In this document: positions 9,147-17,768 of the stretch, in pieces | Layout of the letters: each line of letters opens with the position of its first letter | Numbering within the stretch: position 1 is the stretch's first letter | Virus record (IMG/VR): IMGVR_UViG_3300007770_001286 | Span: 1 to 59,138 of that record | From: a virus | Direction: 5' to 3' (one strand) | DNA: 59,138 nucleotides | Program-made: the position numbers and the translations under genes | The notes under the pieces: model-generated | Seen by the model: the letters and a program-made list of their open reading frames with translations, nothing else | Databases searched by the model: none | Told to the model about the DNA's origin: nothing

Positions 9147-10099
9147 TGCCAGTTAAGCCCGTTCTAATAATCGATGGACTGAATTGCTTCTATAGACACT
9201 TTGCCGCAAATCCTTCAATGGGGGAAAATGGAAATGCTGTGGGAGGAATTGTTGGATTCTTGAAAGGTCTACAGTTACTTTCTGAGAGGTATACACCACA
9301 GGATATCGTTGTTGTTTGGGAGGGTGGCGGCTCTCCTCGGAGGCGATCGATTGACCCGACGTATAAGGCAGGTAGACGTCCTGAGAAACTAAACCGATTT
9401 TATTCCGGTGATGATTTACCAAACACTGTTTCAAATAGAAACGAGCAAGTAGCCCAGCTCGTGAGCCTATTGAGGAAAGCAAGTGTTCCGCAAATTTATA
9501 TATCAGATTGTGAAGCTGATGATGTTATAGCGAGACTTGTTAGCGTTAACTTCAGCGATGAGAGATGTGTTATAATTTCCACAGACAAAGATTTTTACCA
9601 ATTGATCGATGATCGAATTTCGGTGTGGTCCCCCGGTAGCAAAAGGGAGTGGACTGCTACAAAAGTTGTCGATGAGTTTAACATTCATCCCAAAAATTTT
9701 TGTTTAGCCAGATGCTTTGTTGGTGACGGATCAGACGGGCTAAAAGGTGTCCCTGGCGCTGGGTTTAAGAGTCTTGCAAAGCGCTTCGGTACCCTGAAAG
9801 AACCAGAAAGTCTGGCTGTCGACGACATACTTACAAAATGTAGAAAACTTCGAAAACAAAAGAGTTTGAAGCTTTATGATAGCATCATCAATCACGAAGT
9901 CACGATTCGCAGAAATTGGAAGCTTATGTATCTAGGACACGGAAACTTATCTGGAACCCAGGTCCAGAAAATCGATGGCGCGCTAGAACTGGAAGATACA
10001 AAGAGAGACAAACTAGGATTTATTCGGTCTTTGATGAAACTTGGAATTCGCAATTTTGATTATGATAAATTGTTCATGACACTACGAGCATTAGGATGA
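9143..10099 (+). CDS. 5'-3' exonuclease / flap endonuclease (T4 RNase H-like)
   Basis: The 318-residue protein has the FEN motifs: LIIDGLNCFYR at the N-terminus, the YKAGRRP arch segment, an acidic metal cluster DCEADDVIARL, IISTDKDFYQL, and the helix-hairpin-helix entry GDGSDGLKGVPGAG. The role is removal of RNA primers and 5' flaps during lagging-strand synthesis. It overlaps the recombinase stop (ATGATG) and precedes the helicase. A second, divergent FEN is encoded at 46012, so this phage has two; this copy lies in the replication operon and is the likelier primer-removal enzyme. Confidence 0.88.
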   Translation: MMPVKPVLIIDGLNCFYRHFAANPSMGENGNAVGGIVGFLKGLQLLSERYTPQDIVVVWEGGGSPRRRSIDPTYKAGRRPEKLNRFYSGDDLPNTVSNRNEQVAQLVSLLRKASVPQIYISDCEADDVIARLVSVNFSDERCVIISTDKDFYQLIDDRISVWSPGSKREWTATKVVDEFNIHPKNFCLARCFVGDGSDGLKGVPGAGFKSLAKRFGTLKEPESLAVDDILTKCRKLRKQKSLKLYDSIINHEVTIRRNWKLMYLGHGNLSGTQVQKIDGALELEDTKRDKLGFIRSLMKLGIRNFDYDKLFMTLRALG

Positions 10100-10106
10100 G
10101 GTGAGA

Positions 10107-11510
10107 ATGGGCGCTCTTAGCCACGACATACTAAACGAAATCCCGGGAGGGCAATTTCGACAATATAACAAGTCTTTTCAAGAGAAAATCTTACAAGGAC
10201 TTTTAACTGATCATCAATGGGCCGCTCAAATGGTCGAGGTGATGAGGCCTGATTTTTTTGAGTTGCGATATCTTGAGTATCTATGCGAGAAATATTTCAA
10301 GTATTTTTTAGAATATCGATGTTTCCCTACGCAGGGTTTGCTGATCAGCATTATCAAAGATTCTTTAAGCGAAGATGGAGATGTTTTATTGCGTGATCAG
10401 ATCGTAAGCTATCTTATTCGAGCAAAAGAGAATCCCCACCCCGGTGATATTGCGTATGTTAAAGAGAAGTCTTTAGACTTTTGTAAGAGGCAGGCTTTTA
10501 AAGAAGCATTAGAAAAGTCTGTAGAATTAATAGCGGGTGATAATTTCGAATCGGTTATTTCTCTTATGAAAAACGCTGTTTCAATCGGGCTTTCAAACAC
10601 TGTTGGTCATGATTTCTTTGAAGACATGGAGGCGCGCTTTGTCGTCGCAAATCGTTGCGTTTGCCCTACTGGAATACCAGAGCTGGATGCAAAAGATGTT
10701 TTAGCTGGTGGATTGGGCAGGGGAGAGATTGGTGTCGTCACCGCGAATACCGGTGTCGGTAAATCCCATTATTTAGTTCAGATGGGTGCGAATGCGATGC
10801 GACGAGGAAAGAACGTCTTGCATTATACATTTGAATTAACAGAACAAGCTGTGGGAATTAGATATGATTCAAATCTGTGCGGGATTTCTTCGTCTGACGT
10901 CGTGAGTAATAAGGAACAGGTAAAGAAATTTTATGAAGGAAATTCTGATCTTGGTAGGTTGATTATCAAAGAATATCCTACAGGATATCCGTCTGTTACG
11001 ACGCTTAGAAACCACATCGAGAAATTAGCTTTAAGAGGATTTAAGCCGAGCGTGTTGATCATCGATTATGCAGACATTATGCGCTCAACAAGGTCATATG
11101 ATTCTTTACGTCATGAATTAAAGTTGATCTATGAAGAGCTAAGAAATCTTGCGATGGAGATTCGAATTCCAATTTGGACAGCTTCTCAAGCCAATAGAGA
11201 TTCTGCGAATTCGGATATCGTTGGTCTAGAGAATATGTCAGAGGCGTATGGAAAGGCGATGGTCGCTGACCTTGTTGTTTCGATATCTAGAAAAGCTACA
11301 GAAAAAGCTACCGGTGCAGGTAGACTTTACATCGCAAAAAACAGGGCTGGCAAGGATGGTATCGTTTTTCCTATTCACATCGACACCGCATGTTCTACTA
11401 TTAAGGTGTTAGATGAAGATATGTCGACTTTGTCAGAGGCTTTAGAAGATGAAGAGAAAGAGACAAAAGCGTTGATAAGAAAAAAGTGGAATGAATTAAG
11501 AAGCGTATAA
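10107..11510 (+). CDS. Replicative DnaB-like helicase
   Basis: This 467-residue protein has an N-terminal helical domain and a RecA-like C-terminal ATPase domain. Walker A is ANTGVGKS near residue 213, followed by HYTFELTE (the DnaB H1a glutamate region), VLIIDYADIM (Walker B) and WTASQANRDS (the H3/H4 area). This is the DnaB/gp41-family fold, a hexameric 5'-3' helicase. The ATG at 10107 has GAGGTGAG upstream; a GTG at 10101 is part of that site. No primase was found in the window, so priming must come from elsewhere in the genome or from the host. Confidence 0.88.
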   Translation: MGALSHDILNEIPGGQFRQYNKSFQEKILQGLLTDHQWAAQMVEVMRPDFFELRYLEYLCEKYFKYFLEYRCFPTQGLLISIIKDSLSEDGDVLLRDQIVSYLIRAKENPHPGDIAYVKEKSLDFCKRQAFKEALEKSVELIAGDNFESVISLMKNAVSIGLSNTVGHDFFEDMEARFVVANRCVCPTGIPELDAKDVLAGGLGRGEIGVVTANTGVGKSHYLVQMGANAMRRGKNVLHYTFELTEQAVGIRYDSNLCGISSSDVVSNKEQVKKFYEGNSDLGRLIIKEYPTGYPSVTTLRNHIEKLALRGFKPSVLIIDYADIMRSTRSYDSLRHELKLIYEELRNLAMEIRIPIWTASQANRDSANSDIVGLENMSEAYGKAMVADLVVSISRKATEKATGAGRLYIAKNRAGKDGIVFPIHIDTACSTIKVLDEDMSTLSEALEDEEKETKALIRKKWNELRSV

Positions 11511-11530
11511 GCTTAAGAATTGGGGATCGG

Positions 11531-14026
11531 ATGAAGTATGATTATCAGGATGCATATAACGCATCACTAGAATATTTTTCGGGTGATGAATTAGCTGCTA
11601 ACGTGGTGACGACGAAATATCTTTTAACTGATAAGCACGGCAATTATCTAGAAAAATCGCCAAGTGAAATGCACGAAAGAATCGCATCTGAGCTCTACCG
11701 CATAGAGCAAAAGTATCCCAATCCAATGTCATATGATGAAATCTTTGAGATGCTTGATCGCTTTAAGTACGTAGTCCCTCAAGGGTCTCCTATGTCTGGA
11801 ATCGGTAATAAAGAGAGAGTGCAAAGTCTTTCGAACTGTTTTGTTATTCCGGCACCGGAGGATAGTTACGGTGGGATCTTGAAAGCCGACCAAGAGCTTG
11901 TGCAGATCGCCAAGCGCCGCGGCGGCGTCGGATTTGACTTAAGTACTATCCGCCCGAAGGGTCTTTCCACCGCGAACGCTGCTCGTACGACAGACGGTAT
12001 CGAAGTGTTTATGGATAGGTTCTCTAATTCATGTAGAGAAGTAGCTCAGGGCGGCCGCCGGGGAGCCCTGATGTTAACGATATCCATCCATCATCCGCAG
12101 ATTAGAGATTTTATTAAGATTAAACAGAATCTTGCAAGAGTAACAGGGGCCAATATTTCTGTTAGGGTTTCTGATGAATTTATGAATGCAGTTCGTGAGG
12201 ATGAAGATGTCGAGCTGCGCTGGCCAGTTGACTCCAGCGACCCGGCGATTAGTGAACGCGTTTCTGCTTCAGATATTTGGCACGAGATTATCGAGGGAGC
12301 GCATGCAGCAGCTGAGCCAGGCGTGTTATTTTGGGATACAGCAAAGAAATATACACCAACGGATGCTTATTCAAGCGACGGCTTTGGATCTGTTTCAACT
12401 AACCCTTGCGGGGAAATTATTCTTTCACCGTACGATAGCTGCAGGCTTATGCTTCTTAATCTTACGAGTTTCGTTAAGTCACCTTGGAAAAAGGGCAAAT
12501 TTAATTTTAAGAAATTTGGTGAGATGACGCAGAAAGCGCAGCGCCTTATGGACAATATGATTGATCTTGAGATTGAGCAAGTAGACAAGATTATTTCTAA
12601 AATTGAGACAGATCCTGAGTCTACCTCCACAAAGGCGATCGAGCTTGGGTTATGGACGAAAATAAAACAACAAGCACTTCTTGGGCGTAGAACTGGTCTT
12701 GGAATAACAGGACTTGGCGACGCTCTTGCAATGTTGAATATTCAGTATGGTTCTGATGCGAGTGTTGAATTAACAGGGAAGATATACAGGGCTCTTGCGT
12801 TAAACGCTTATCGGTCTTCAATCGTAATGGCGAAAGAGCGTGGTGCTTTTGAAATTTTTGACGCTTCAAAAGAAAAAGATCACCCGTTTCTGGAGCGGAT
12901 ATGGAGTGAAGATCCAGAGTTGAAGAGCATGAATAAAAAGTACGGTCGTAGAAACATTGCATTAACGACGACTGCCCCAGCTGGGTCCGTGTCAGTATTG
13001 ACCCAGACCACATCTGGTATTGAGCCCGCATTTATGCTCCACTATACTCGTAGAAAAAAATTAACGGGTCAGGATGAAGATGCTAGGGTAGACTTTGTTG
13101 ACGAGAGTGGCGATCGATGGCAGGAATATACAGTCTATCACCATGGTTTTAGAAAGTGGATCGAGCAATCGATATTTCAAAATACTAATCCCATCGACGA
13201 GATGGTTGAATTAAGTCCGTATAAATATTCCACTGCTAAGGAGATCGATTGGGTCGCAAAAGTGAAGATGCAAGCAGCGGCGCAAGAATGGGTGTGCCAC
13301 GCAATATCAAATACGACCAACCTTCCTTCAGATATTGATGTTGAGACAGTAAAGCAAGTTTATATGACAGGCTGGGAATTGGGTTGTAAGGGAATTACTG
13401 TTTATCGAGATGGAAGCAGAACAGGAGTTCTGGTTTCTAATAAGAAAGAAGCAAACCCTCGAGAATCTGGTGAGATTATTACAAGGTCAGCTCCGCGTCG
13501 TCCAGAAGTTATGGAGTGTGATATTCATCAGGCGAACATCAAGGGCGAAGCCTGGACAATTCTAGTAGGTCTGATGGACGGAAAGCCTTATGAGGTTATT
13601 GGGGGATTGTCTGAGTATGTAGAAATTCCACGAAAGCACCAGTCTGGTATGATAAGGCGTCGATCTCGAAAGTCTGTTCCTTCTAAATATGATCTTATTG
13701 TTGGTACCAATGGAGACGAATTTGTGATCAAGGATATCGTGAAAGTTTTTGATAACCCAAATCATTCTGCATTCACTAGAACAATTTCGTTGGCGCTTCG
13801 ACATGGAGTTCCCGTTCAATATATGGTCGAGCAATTACAAAAAGATAAAGATGCCGACCTATTTAGTTTTGCAAAAGTAACAGCTCGTTGTCTCAAGAAG
13901 TATATAGCTGATGGAACAAAAGCGAGCAACGGAGTTTTCGATACAGCATGTTGCGACAATCCGAATATCATATATCAGGAAGGTTGCGCAACTTGTGTGA
14001 ACTGCGGAATGGCGAAATGTGGATAA
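11531..14026 (+). CDS. nrdJ: Class II (adenosylcobalamin-dependent) ribonucleotide reductase
   Basis: The 831-residue protein has the catalytic barrel signatures SLSNCFVIPAPEDSYGGI and GGVGFDLSTIRPKG, then NPCGEIILSPYDSC and later TTAPAGSVSVLTQTTSGIEP. It ends in a Cys-rich tail with C-x-x-C pairs (CATCVNCGMAKC) typical of NrdJ. The single large subunit, the tail and the absence of an NrdB gene favour the B12-dependent class. It reduces ribonucleotides to deoxynucleotides. Dependence on cobalamin implies a host that makes or imports B12. The start has GGGGATCGG upstream. Confidence 0.9.
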   Translation: MKYDYQDAYNASLEYFSGDELAANVVTTKYLLTDKHGNYLEKSPSEMHERIASELYRIEQKYPNPMSYDEIFEMLDRFKYVVPQGSPMSGIGNKERVQSLSNCFVIPAPEDSYGGILKADQELVQIAKRRGGVGFDLSTIRPKGLSTANAARTTDGIEVFMDRFSNSCREVAQGGRRGALMLTISIHHPQIRDFIKIKQNLARVTGANISVRVSDEFMNAVREDEDVELRWPVDSSDPAISERVSASDIWHEIIEGAHAAAEPGVLFWDTAKKYTPTDAYSSDGFGSVSTNPCGEIILSPYDSCRLMLLNLTSFVKSPWKKGKFNFKKFGEMTQKAQRLMDNMIDLEIEQVDKIISKIETDPESTSTKAIELGLWTKIKQQALLGRRTGLGITGLGDALAMLNIQYGSDASVELTGKIYRALALNAYRSSIVMAKERGAFEIFDASKEKDHPFLERIWSEDPELKSMNKKYGRRNIALTTTAPAGSVSVLTQTTSGIEPAFMLHYTRRKKLTGQDEDARVDFVDESGDRWQEYTVYHHGFRKWIEQSIFQNTNPIDEMVELSPYKYSTAKEIDWVAKVKMQAAAQEWVCHAISNTTNLPSDIDVETVKQVYMTGWELGCKGITVYRDGSRTGVLVSNKKEANPRESGEIITRSAPRRPEVMECDIHQANIKGEAWTILVGLMDGKPYEVIGGLSEYVEIPRKHQSGMIRRRSRKSVPSKYDLIVGTNGDEFVIKDIVKVFDNPNHSAFTRTISLALRHGVPVQYMVEQLQKDKDADLFSFAKVTARCLKKYIADGTKASNGVFDTACCDNPNIIYQEGCATCVNCGMAKCG

Positions 14027-14041
14027 TCTACAGGAGAAAAA

Positions 14042-14644
14042 ATGCACTGGACATCTGAATTAGATCCCAAGTTAAAAGAGGTTGAGCTGAGAAAGCCGCC
14101 TGTGATTATTAGGGTAAATAAGTTTGACGAAGATTCGGCGAAGAAGTTTATGCTTGAAATGGGAACAGCTCACAATACAGGACAAAAAGTTATCCCCGTA
14201 ATCATTGACTCGTATGGGGGACAAGTATACAGCTTAATGGCTATGATCTCTGCGATAAAACATGCAGAACTCCCGGTCGCTACGATAGTAGAGGGAAAAG
14301 CTATGTCGTGCGGTGCAATTCTTTTTTCTTTTGGCGAGCAAGGGCTTCGATTTATGGATCCTGATGCGACCATTATGATTCATGATGTTTCAAGTATGGC
14401 ATGGGGTAAAGTTGAAGAAGTGAAAGTCAGCGCGGAAGAAACTGATAGACTCAACCAGATTGTGTATACAATGATGGCTAGAAACTGTGGAAAGAAGGAT
14501 GACTACTTTCTAAAACTCGTGCACAAGAAGGGACATGCTGACTGGTTTTTAGATGCTCCTGCAGCAAAAAAGCACGGGCTGGCTAATCAACTCCGCGTCC
14601 CAAAGCTGTCTATTAAAGTAAGCGTTGACATAGATTTTGAGTAG
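14042..14644 (+). CDS. ClpP-like serine protease
   Basis: This 200-residue protein has the ClpP/crotonase fold pattern: IPVIIDSYGG (oxyanion region), GKAMSCGAILFSFG with candidate nucleophile S89, and ATIMIHDVSS with candidate H114. A C-terminal FLDAPAAKKHGL segment matches the region preceding the ClpP end and may hold the catalytic Asp. An AGGAG site precedes the ATG. It could form a phage proteolytic chamber or combine with host ClpX/ClpA. A prohead-protease role is an alternative, because some phage maturation proteases use this fold. The neighbours are NrdJ and the endolysin. Confidence 0.82.
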   Translation: MHWTSELDPKLKEVELRKPPVIIRVNKFDEDSAKKFMLEMGTAHNTGQKVIPVIIDSYGGQVYSLMAMISAIKHAELPVATIVEGKAMSCGAILFSFGEQGLRFMDPDATIMIHDVSSMAWGKVEEVKVSAEETDRLNQIVYTMMARNCGKKDDYFLKLVHKKGHADWFLDAPAAKKHGLANQLRVPKLSIKVSVDIDFE

Positions 14645-14652
14645 GAAGGCAA

Positions 14653-15564
14653 ATGCCAATTGACAAGGTTTTTTATAACAAGAGCTCGGCTGATTCATTG
14701 GGGTGGACACCCGAATGGTTCGGCGCGATATATCACGATGAGAAGCTAGTCAGTGCTATTAGAAAATGGCAGAAAGAGAGGGGTCTAACTGCGGACGGAC
14801 TTTGCGGACCAACAACGTATCGTCGTATATGGACTGAAAGAGAATCGGAAATAAGCGATTTCATTTATACATGCCCTCAAGAGAAAGACCAAAGCTATAT
14901 CATCTGTAATGGTCACCCGATTACAATTAATTGGCCAAAGGTTGTTTTATGGGATGAAGAGGGCGGATTTAAGTCGAATTCTGGAACGTACTATGATTAC
15001 TCAGGGAAGCCTGATCGTAAGCCAACTATGTTTGTGAACCATTGGGATGTTTGTCTAAGCTCAGAGTCCTGCGCGAAAGTACTCAATCGCCGCGGTATAT
15101 CGGTCCATTTTTTGATTGATAATGACGGCACAATATATCAGATGTTAGACACTCAACACGGCGCATGGCATGCCGGGGCTGTTAACCGCTGTGCTGTTGG
15201 TGTTGAAATTAGTAACGCTTATTATACGAAATACCAGAGTTGGTATATTAAACACGGGTTTGGTGAAAGGCCTGTGGTGACAGATGGAGAATGTCATGGG
15301 CGTGAAATGGAAGATTTTCTGGGGTTTTATGACGTTCAGATGGAAGCGCTTAAAGCGCTTTGGGTTGCGTGTCATGAAGCTTATGGGATTCCATTCGAGG
15401 CCCCTGAATCAGGTGATGAGGATTTCATGACAAGTAGGGAGCAAGATTCCTCTGTTAGAAATGGCAGGTTCAACGGGTTTGTAAGCCATTATCACCAAAC
15501 GTCAAAGAAGATTGATTGCGCGAATCTTGATATCGCCAAGATGCTAAAAGAGATGGAGGAATAG
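14653..15564 (+). CDS. N-acetylmuramoyl-L-alanine amidase endolysin
   Basis: This 303-residue protein has an N-terminal peptidoglycan-binding-type segment (AIRKWQKERGLTADGLCGP, about residues 36-54). An Amidase_2/PGRP catalytic domain follows: NHWDVCLSSESC, a metal histidine, ISVHFLIDNDGTIYQ, HGAWHAG and VGVEISN. It cleaves the amide bond between MurNAc and the stem peptide to lyse the host. No signal peptide is seen, so release needs a holin; a membrane-protein candidate lies at 37028. AGGAAGG precedes the ATG. Confidence 0.9.
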   Translation: MPIDKVFYNKSSADSLGWTPEWFGAIYHDEKLVSAIRKWQKERGLTADGLCGPTTYRRIWTERESEISDFIYTCPQEKDQSYIICNGHPITINWPKVVLWDEEGGFKSNSGTYYDYSGKPDRKPTMFVNHWDVCLSSESCAKVLNRRGISVHFLIDNDGTIYQMLDTQHGAWHAGAVNRCAVGVEISNAYYTKYQSWYIKHGFGERPVVTDGECHGREMEDFLGFYDVQMEALKALWVACHEAYGIPFEAPESGDEDFMTSREQDSSVRNGRFNGFVSHYHQTSKKIDCANLDIAKMLKEMEE

Positions 15565-15566
15565 CT

Positions 15567-16577
15567 TTGTTAGTTCATCTAGATTATCTCTGGGTTGACG
15601 GGTTTGATCATCCCGCACTCCGGTCAAAAACAAAAATGGTCCAGCTTACGCCTAATGAGGGTGGTGAAGTAGAGCTAAAAGTACCTGAGTGGAATTTTGA
15701 CGGTTCTTCCACAGGACAGGCTCCGACAGAAGATTCAGAAAGAATTTTAAAGCCTCACCGAGTATATCAAGTAGCAGATAATCATTACGTGGCTATTTGT
15801 GAAGTGTGTTTACCAGATGAGGAAAGAACACCACATGAAACAAATTATCGAGCCAAGCTACGTAAATTGGTCGAAGATGGCATTGCTACAAAAGAGTTGT
15901 GGATAGGGTTTGAGCAAGAGTACTTTATCACGTCAGAAGGCAAGAACGTTTTTTGGCCAGACCAGGGTGAGCCTATAAAAGATTCTCGCTATTACTGCTC
16001 ATCGGGTGGAAGTGTGAAGTATCGGAAGCTCGTTCGCGAACATGCATCTTTTTGTAATTCACTAGGGATTCGAGTTGTGGGTTACAACGCAGAGGTTTCG
16101 CCAGGTCAATGGGAATACCAGTGTTTTGGCGCAGATCCGCTAGAAGCATCAGACGCCCTTTGGGTAAGCCGCTATTTGCTGGAGCTAATGGCAGAAGACT
16201 TAGTACTCGGGATAGATTGGCACCCTAAGCCACATGCTGGATGGAATGGGTCAGGATGTCATACTAATTTTTCTACAAAATCAATGCGCGAATCCGGTGA
16301 AAAAGAAATCTTTGATAGGGTTATCGCCAACATGGAAAAATATCATGATGAATCGATTCGTGAGTATGGACCAGATAACGCCTTGAGGTTAACAGGCGGA
16401 TTTGAGACAGCAAGCATGGAAGAATTTAGTTGCGGAATCGCCTCCAGGGGAGCGTCAGTCCGGATCCCTAATTCAGTTCCAACAGCTGGATGGCGCGGAT
16501 ATCTTGAGGACCGGCGTCCATCATCGGGTTGTGATCCATATCGAGTTGCGCTACAAATTTGTAGATTTATTTTGTAG
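15567..16577 (+). CDS. Type II (eukaryotic-type) glutamine synthetase
   Basis: This 336-residue enzyme has the GSII signatures WNFDGSSTGQAPTEDSE, GFEQEYF, GYNAEVSPGQWEYQ, GWNGSGCHTNFSTKSM, RGASVRIPNSV and YLEDRRPSSGCDPY. All catalytic metal and ATP regions appear intact and the length is near that of full GSII, so activity is likely. It makes glutamine from glutamate, ammonia and ATP. The start is a TTG with GGAGG seven bases upstream. It sits between endolysin and thioesterase genes with no cognate nitrogen regulator. Glutamine feeds nucleotide synthesis, so a nitrogen-supply auxiliary metabolic role is inferred. Confidence 0.93.
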   Translation: MLVHLDYLWVDGFDHPALRSKTKMVQLTPNEGGEVELKVPEWNFDGSSTGQAPTEDSERILKPHRVYQVADNHYVAICEVCLPDEERTPHETNYRAKLRKLVEDGIATKELWIGFEQEYFITSEGKNVFWPDQGEPIKDSRYYCSSGGSVKYRKLVREHASFCNSLGIRVVGYNAEVSPGQWEYQCFGADPLEASDALWVSRYLLELMAEDLVLGIDWHPKPHAGWNGSGCHTNFSTKSMRESGEKEIFDRVIANMEKYHDESIREYGPDNALRLTGGFETASMEEFSCGIASRGASVRIPNSVPTAGWRGYLEDRRPSSGCDPYRVALQICRFIL

Positions 16578-16588
16578 AGAAAAATAAA

Positions 16589-17020
16589 ATGATGCAATTA
16601 ATCTCTACTCATATTTGCAAAGGACAGAATATCGGGGTGCATGGTAATCTCTTTGGGGGTGTTATGCTCTCTTGGCTGGACGAAGCCGGCGCTGCATTTA
16701 CTGCTCAAGTGTGTGGTTCTCCAAGGATGGTGACTAAATGCATTTCGCAAGTAGTGTTTCAGCGTCCAGTCCGCCCAGGTCAGATTATAAAGGTGTACGG
16801 TGATGTTGTCAAAATTGGGAGCTCTTCTATCACAGTGGCGCTTCAAGCCAGACGACACAGCGTTGTGAACGGTTCTCAACGCCCGGTATGTGAAGTTGAA
16901 ATGACGTTTGTAAGAATAGATGGTGACGGTGAACCCGTTCCAATTATCAATATAAAGAAAGAGTACCAAGATAAAAGAACGAAGAGCGAAGAAGAAATTC
17001 GAAAAGACATGGAGTACTGA
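16589..17020 (+). CDS. Hotdog-fold acyl-CoA thioesterase-like protein
   Basis: The 143-residue protein shows the YciA/BACH-type hotdog pattern: NLFGGVMLSWLDEAGA (catalytic Asp region), VVFQRPVRPGQIIKVYG and the paired strand VCEVEMTFVRID. Such enzymes hydrolyse acyl-CoA esters. The start ATGATG has a poor Shine-Dalgarno and its stop is followed directly by the GTG of ThyX, so it is translationally linked to thyX. A thioesterase is an uncommon phage cargo; altering host lipid turnover is only a guess. Confidence 0.8.
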   Translation: MMQLISTHICKGQNIGVHGNLFGGVMLSWLDEAGAAFTAQVCGSPRMVTKCISQVVFQRPVRPGQIIKVYGDVVKIGSSSITVALQARRHSVVNGSQRPVCEVEMTFVRIDGDGEPVPIINIKKEYQDKRTKSEEEIRKDMEY

Positions 17021-17728
17021 GTGAAAAGAATCGAACTTTATGATGACGCCATTGGCGCAGTCGAATACGTGGAGCATATGGGATCCGATTTAACAGTGGT
17101 GAACAGCGCTAGGGTTTCTTTTGGAAAAGTTAGGGAAGAGTTAGATGGAAAAGATAAGAAGCTTATTCGTTATCTCATCAATCACAAGCATACGTCAACG
17201 CTTGAGCACAACGTTATCACTTTTCGCTTTACTGTACCTCTCTTTGTGCGTAGCCAGCACCATCGTCATAGAACTTGGTCTTATAATGAGATATCTCGAA
17301 GATACACTGACGTAGACATTCGCTTTTATGAACCTCAAGAGTTTAGAACACAGCACAAGTCCAATCGTCAAGCCTCTAATTTAAATAAGAAAATTGATCC
17401 TGTGATGATCCCTGATTTAAGCGATCCCGATTATGGCACTTCTGCGTCAAGCGTGGTCAGGACGCATAACAAGACATGTCTTACTCTTTACCATAGACTA
17501 ATGTCTTCCGGAGTGTGTCGTGAACAGGCTCGTGCTGTGCTTCCGCAAAGTTTATATACAGAGTATTACGGAACCGTTAATCTCAATAATTTATTAAAAT
17601 TTATCGAGCTGCGTTTGCATGAAAGTGCCCAGTGGGAGATACAGCAGCTAGCTAAAGCGTGCTTACAAATTGCCGAAGAAATCTGGCCTGAAACAATATC
17701 GGCTTATCGAGAACGTAAAATGACGTAG
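17021..17728 (+). CDS. thyX: Flavin-dependent thymidylate synthase
   Basis: This 235-residue protein carries the ThyX signature RHRTWSYNEISRRYT and flanking motifs (NHKHTSTLEHNVITF, CREQARAVLPQSLYTEYYGT). It methylates dUMP to dTMP using methylene-THF and FAD. The GTG start follows the previous stop with GGAG at good spacing. Since ThyX covers dTMP synthesis, the ThyA-family homologue at 25429 is free for another pyrimidine reaction. Confidence 0.95.
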   Translation: MKRIELYDDAIGAVEYVEHMGSDLTVVNSARVSFGKVREELDGKDKKLIRYLINHKHTSTLEHNVITFRFTVPLFVRSQHHRHRTWSYNEISRRYTDVDIRFYEPQEFRTQHKSNRQASNLNKKIDPVMIPDLSDPDYGTSASSVVRTHNKTCLTLYHRLMSSGVCREQARAVLPQSLYTEYYGTVNLNNLLKFIELRLHESAQWEIQQLAKACLQIAEEIWPETISAYRERKMT

Positions 17729-17729
17729 A

Positions 17730-17738
17730 CATACTTAG
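17730..17738 (+). promoter_or_regulatory. CATAYTTAR motif (candidate phage late promoter)
   Basis: CATACTTAG lies in the gap after thyX, 39 bases before the ATG at 17769. The same motif recurs in five other gene gaps (see findings). Confidence 0.4.
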
Positions 17739-17768
17739 TAAAGCTTCACACTCTGGAGAAATACTGAT

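Noticed and set aside
12621-13031. Minus-strand open frame of 136 codons inside nrdJ
   Set aside because: Antisense shadow of conserved catalytic sequence, with no start signal.
16598-17077. Minus-strand open frame of 159 codons opposite the thioesterase and thyX
   Set aside because: Antisense shadow of two well-supported genes; its His/Phe/Ser-rich composition has no motif.
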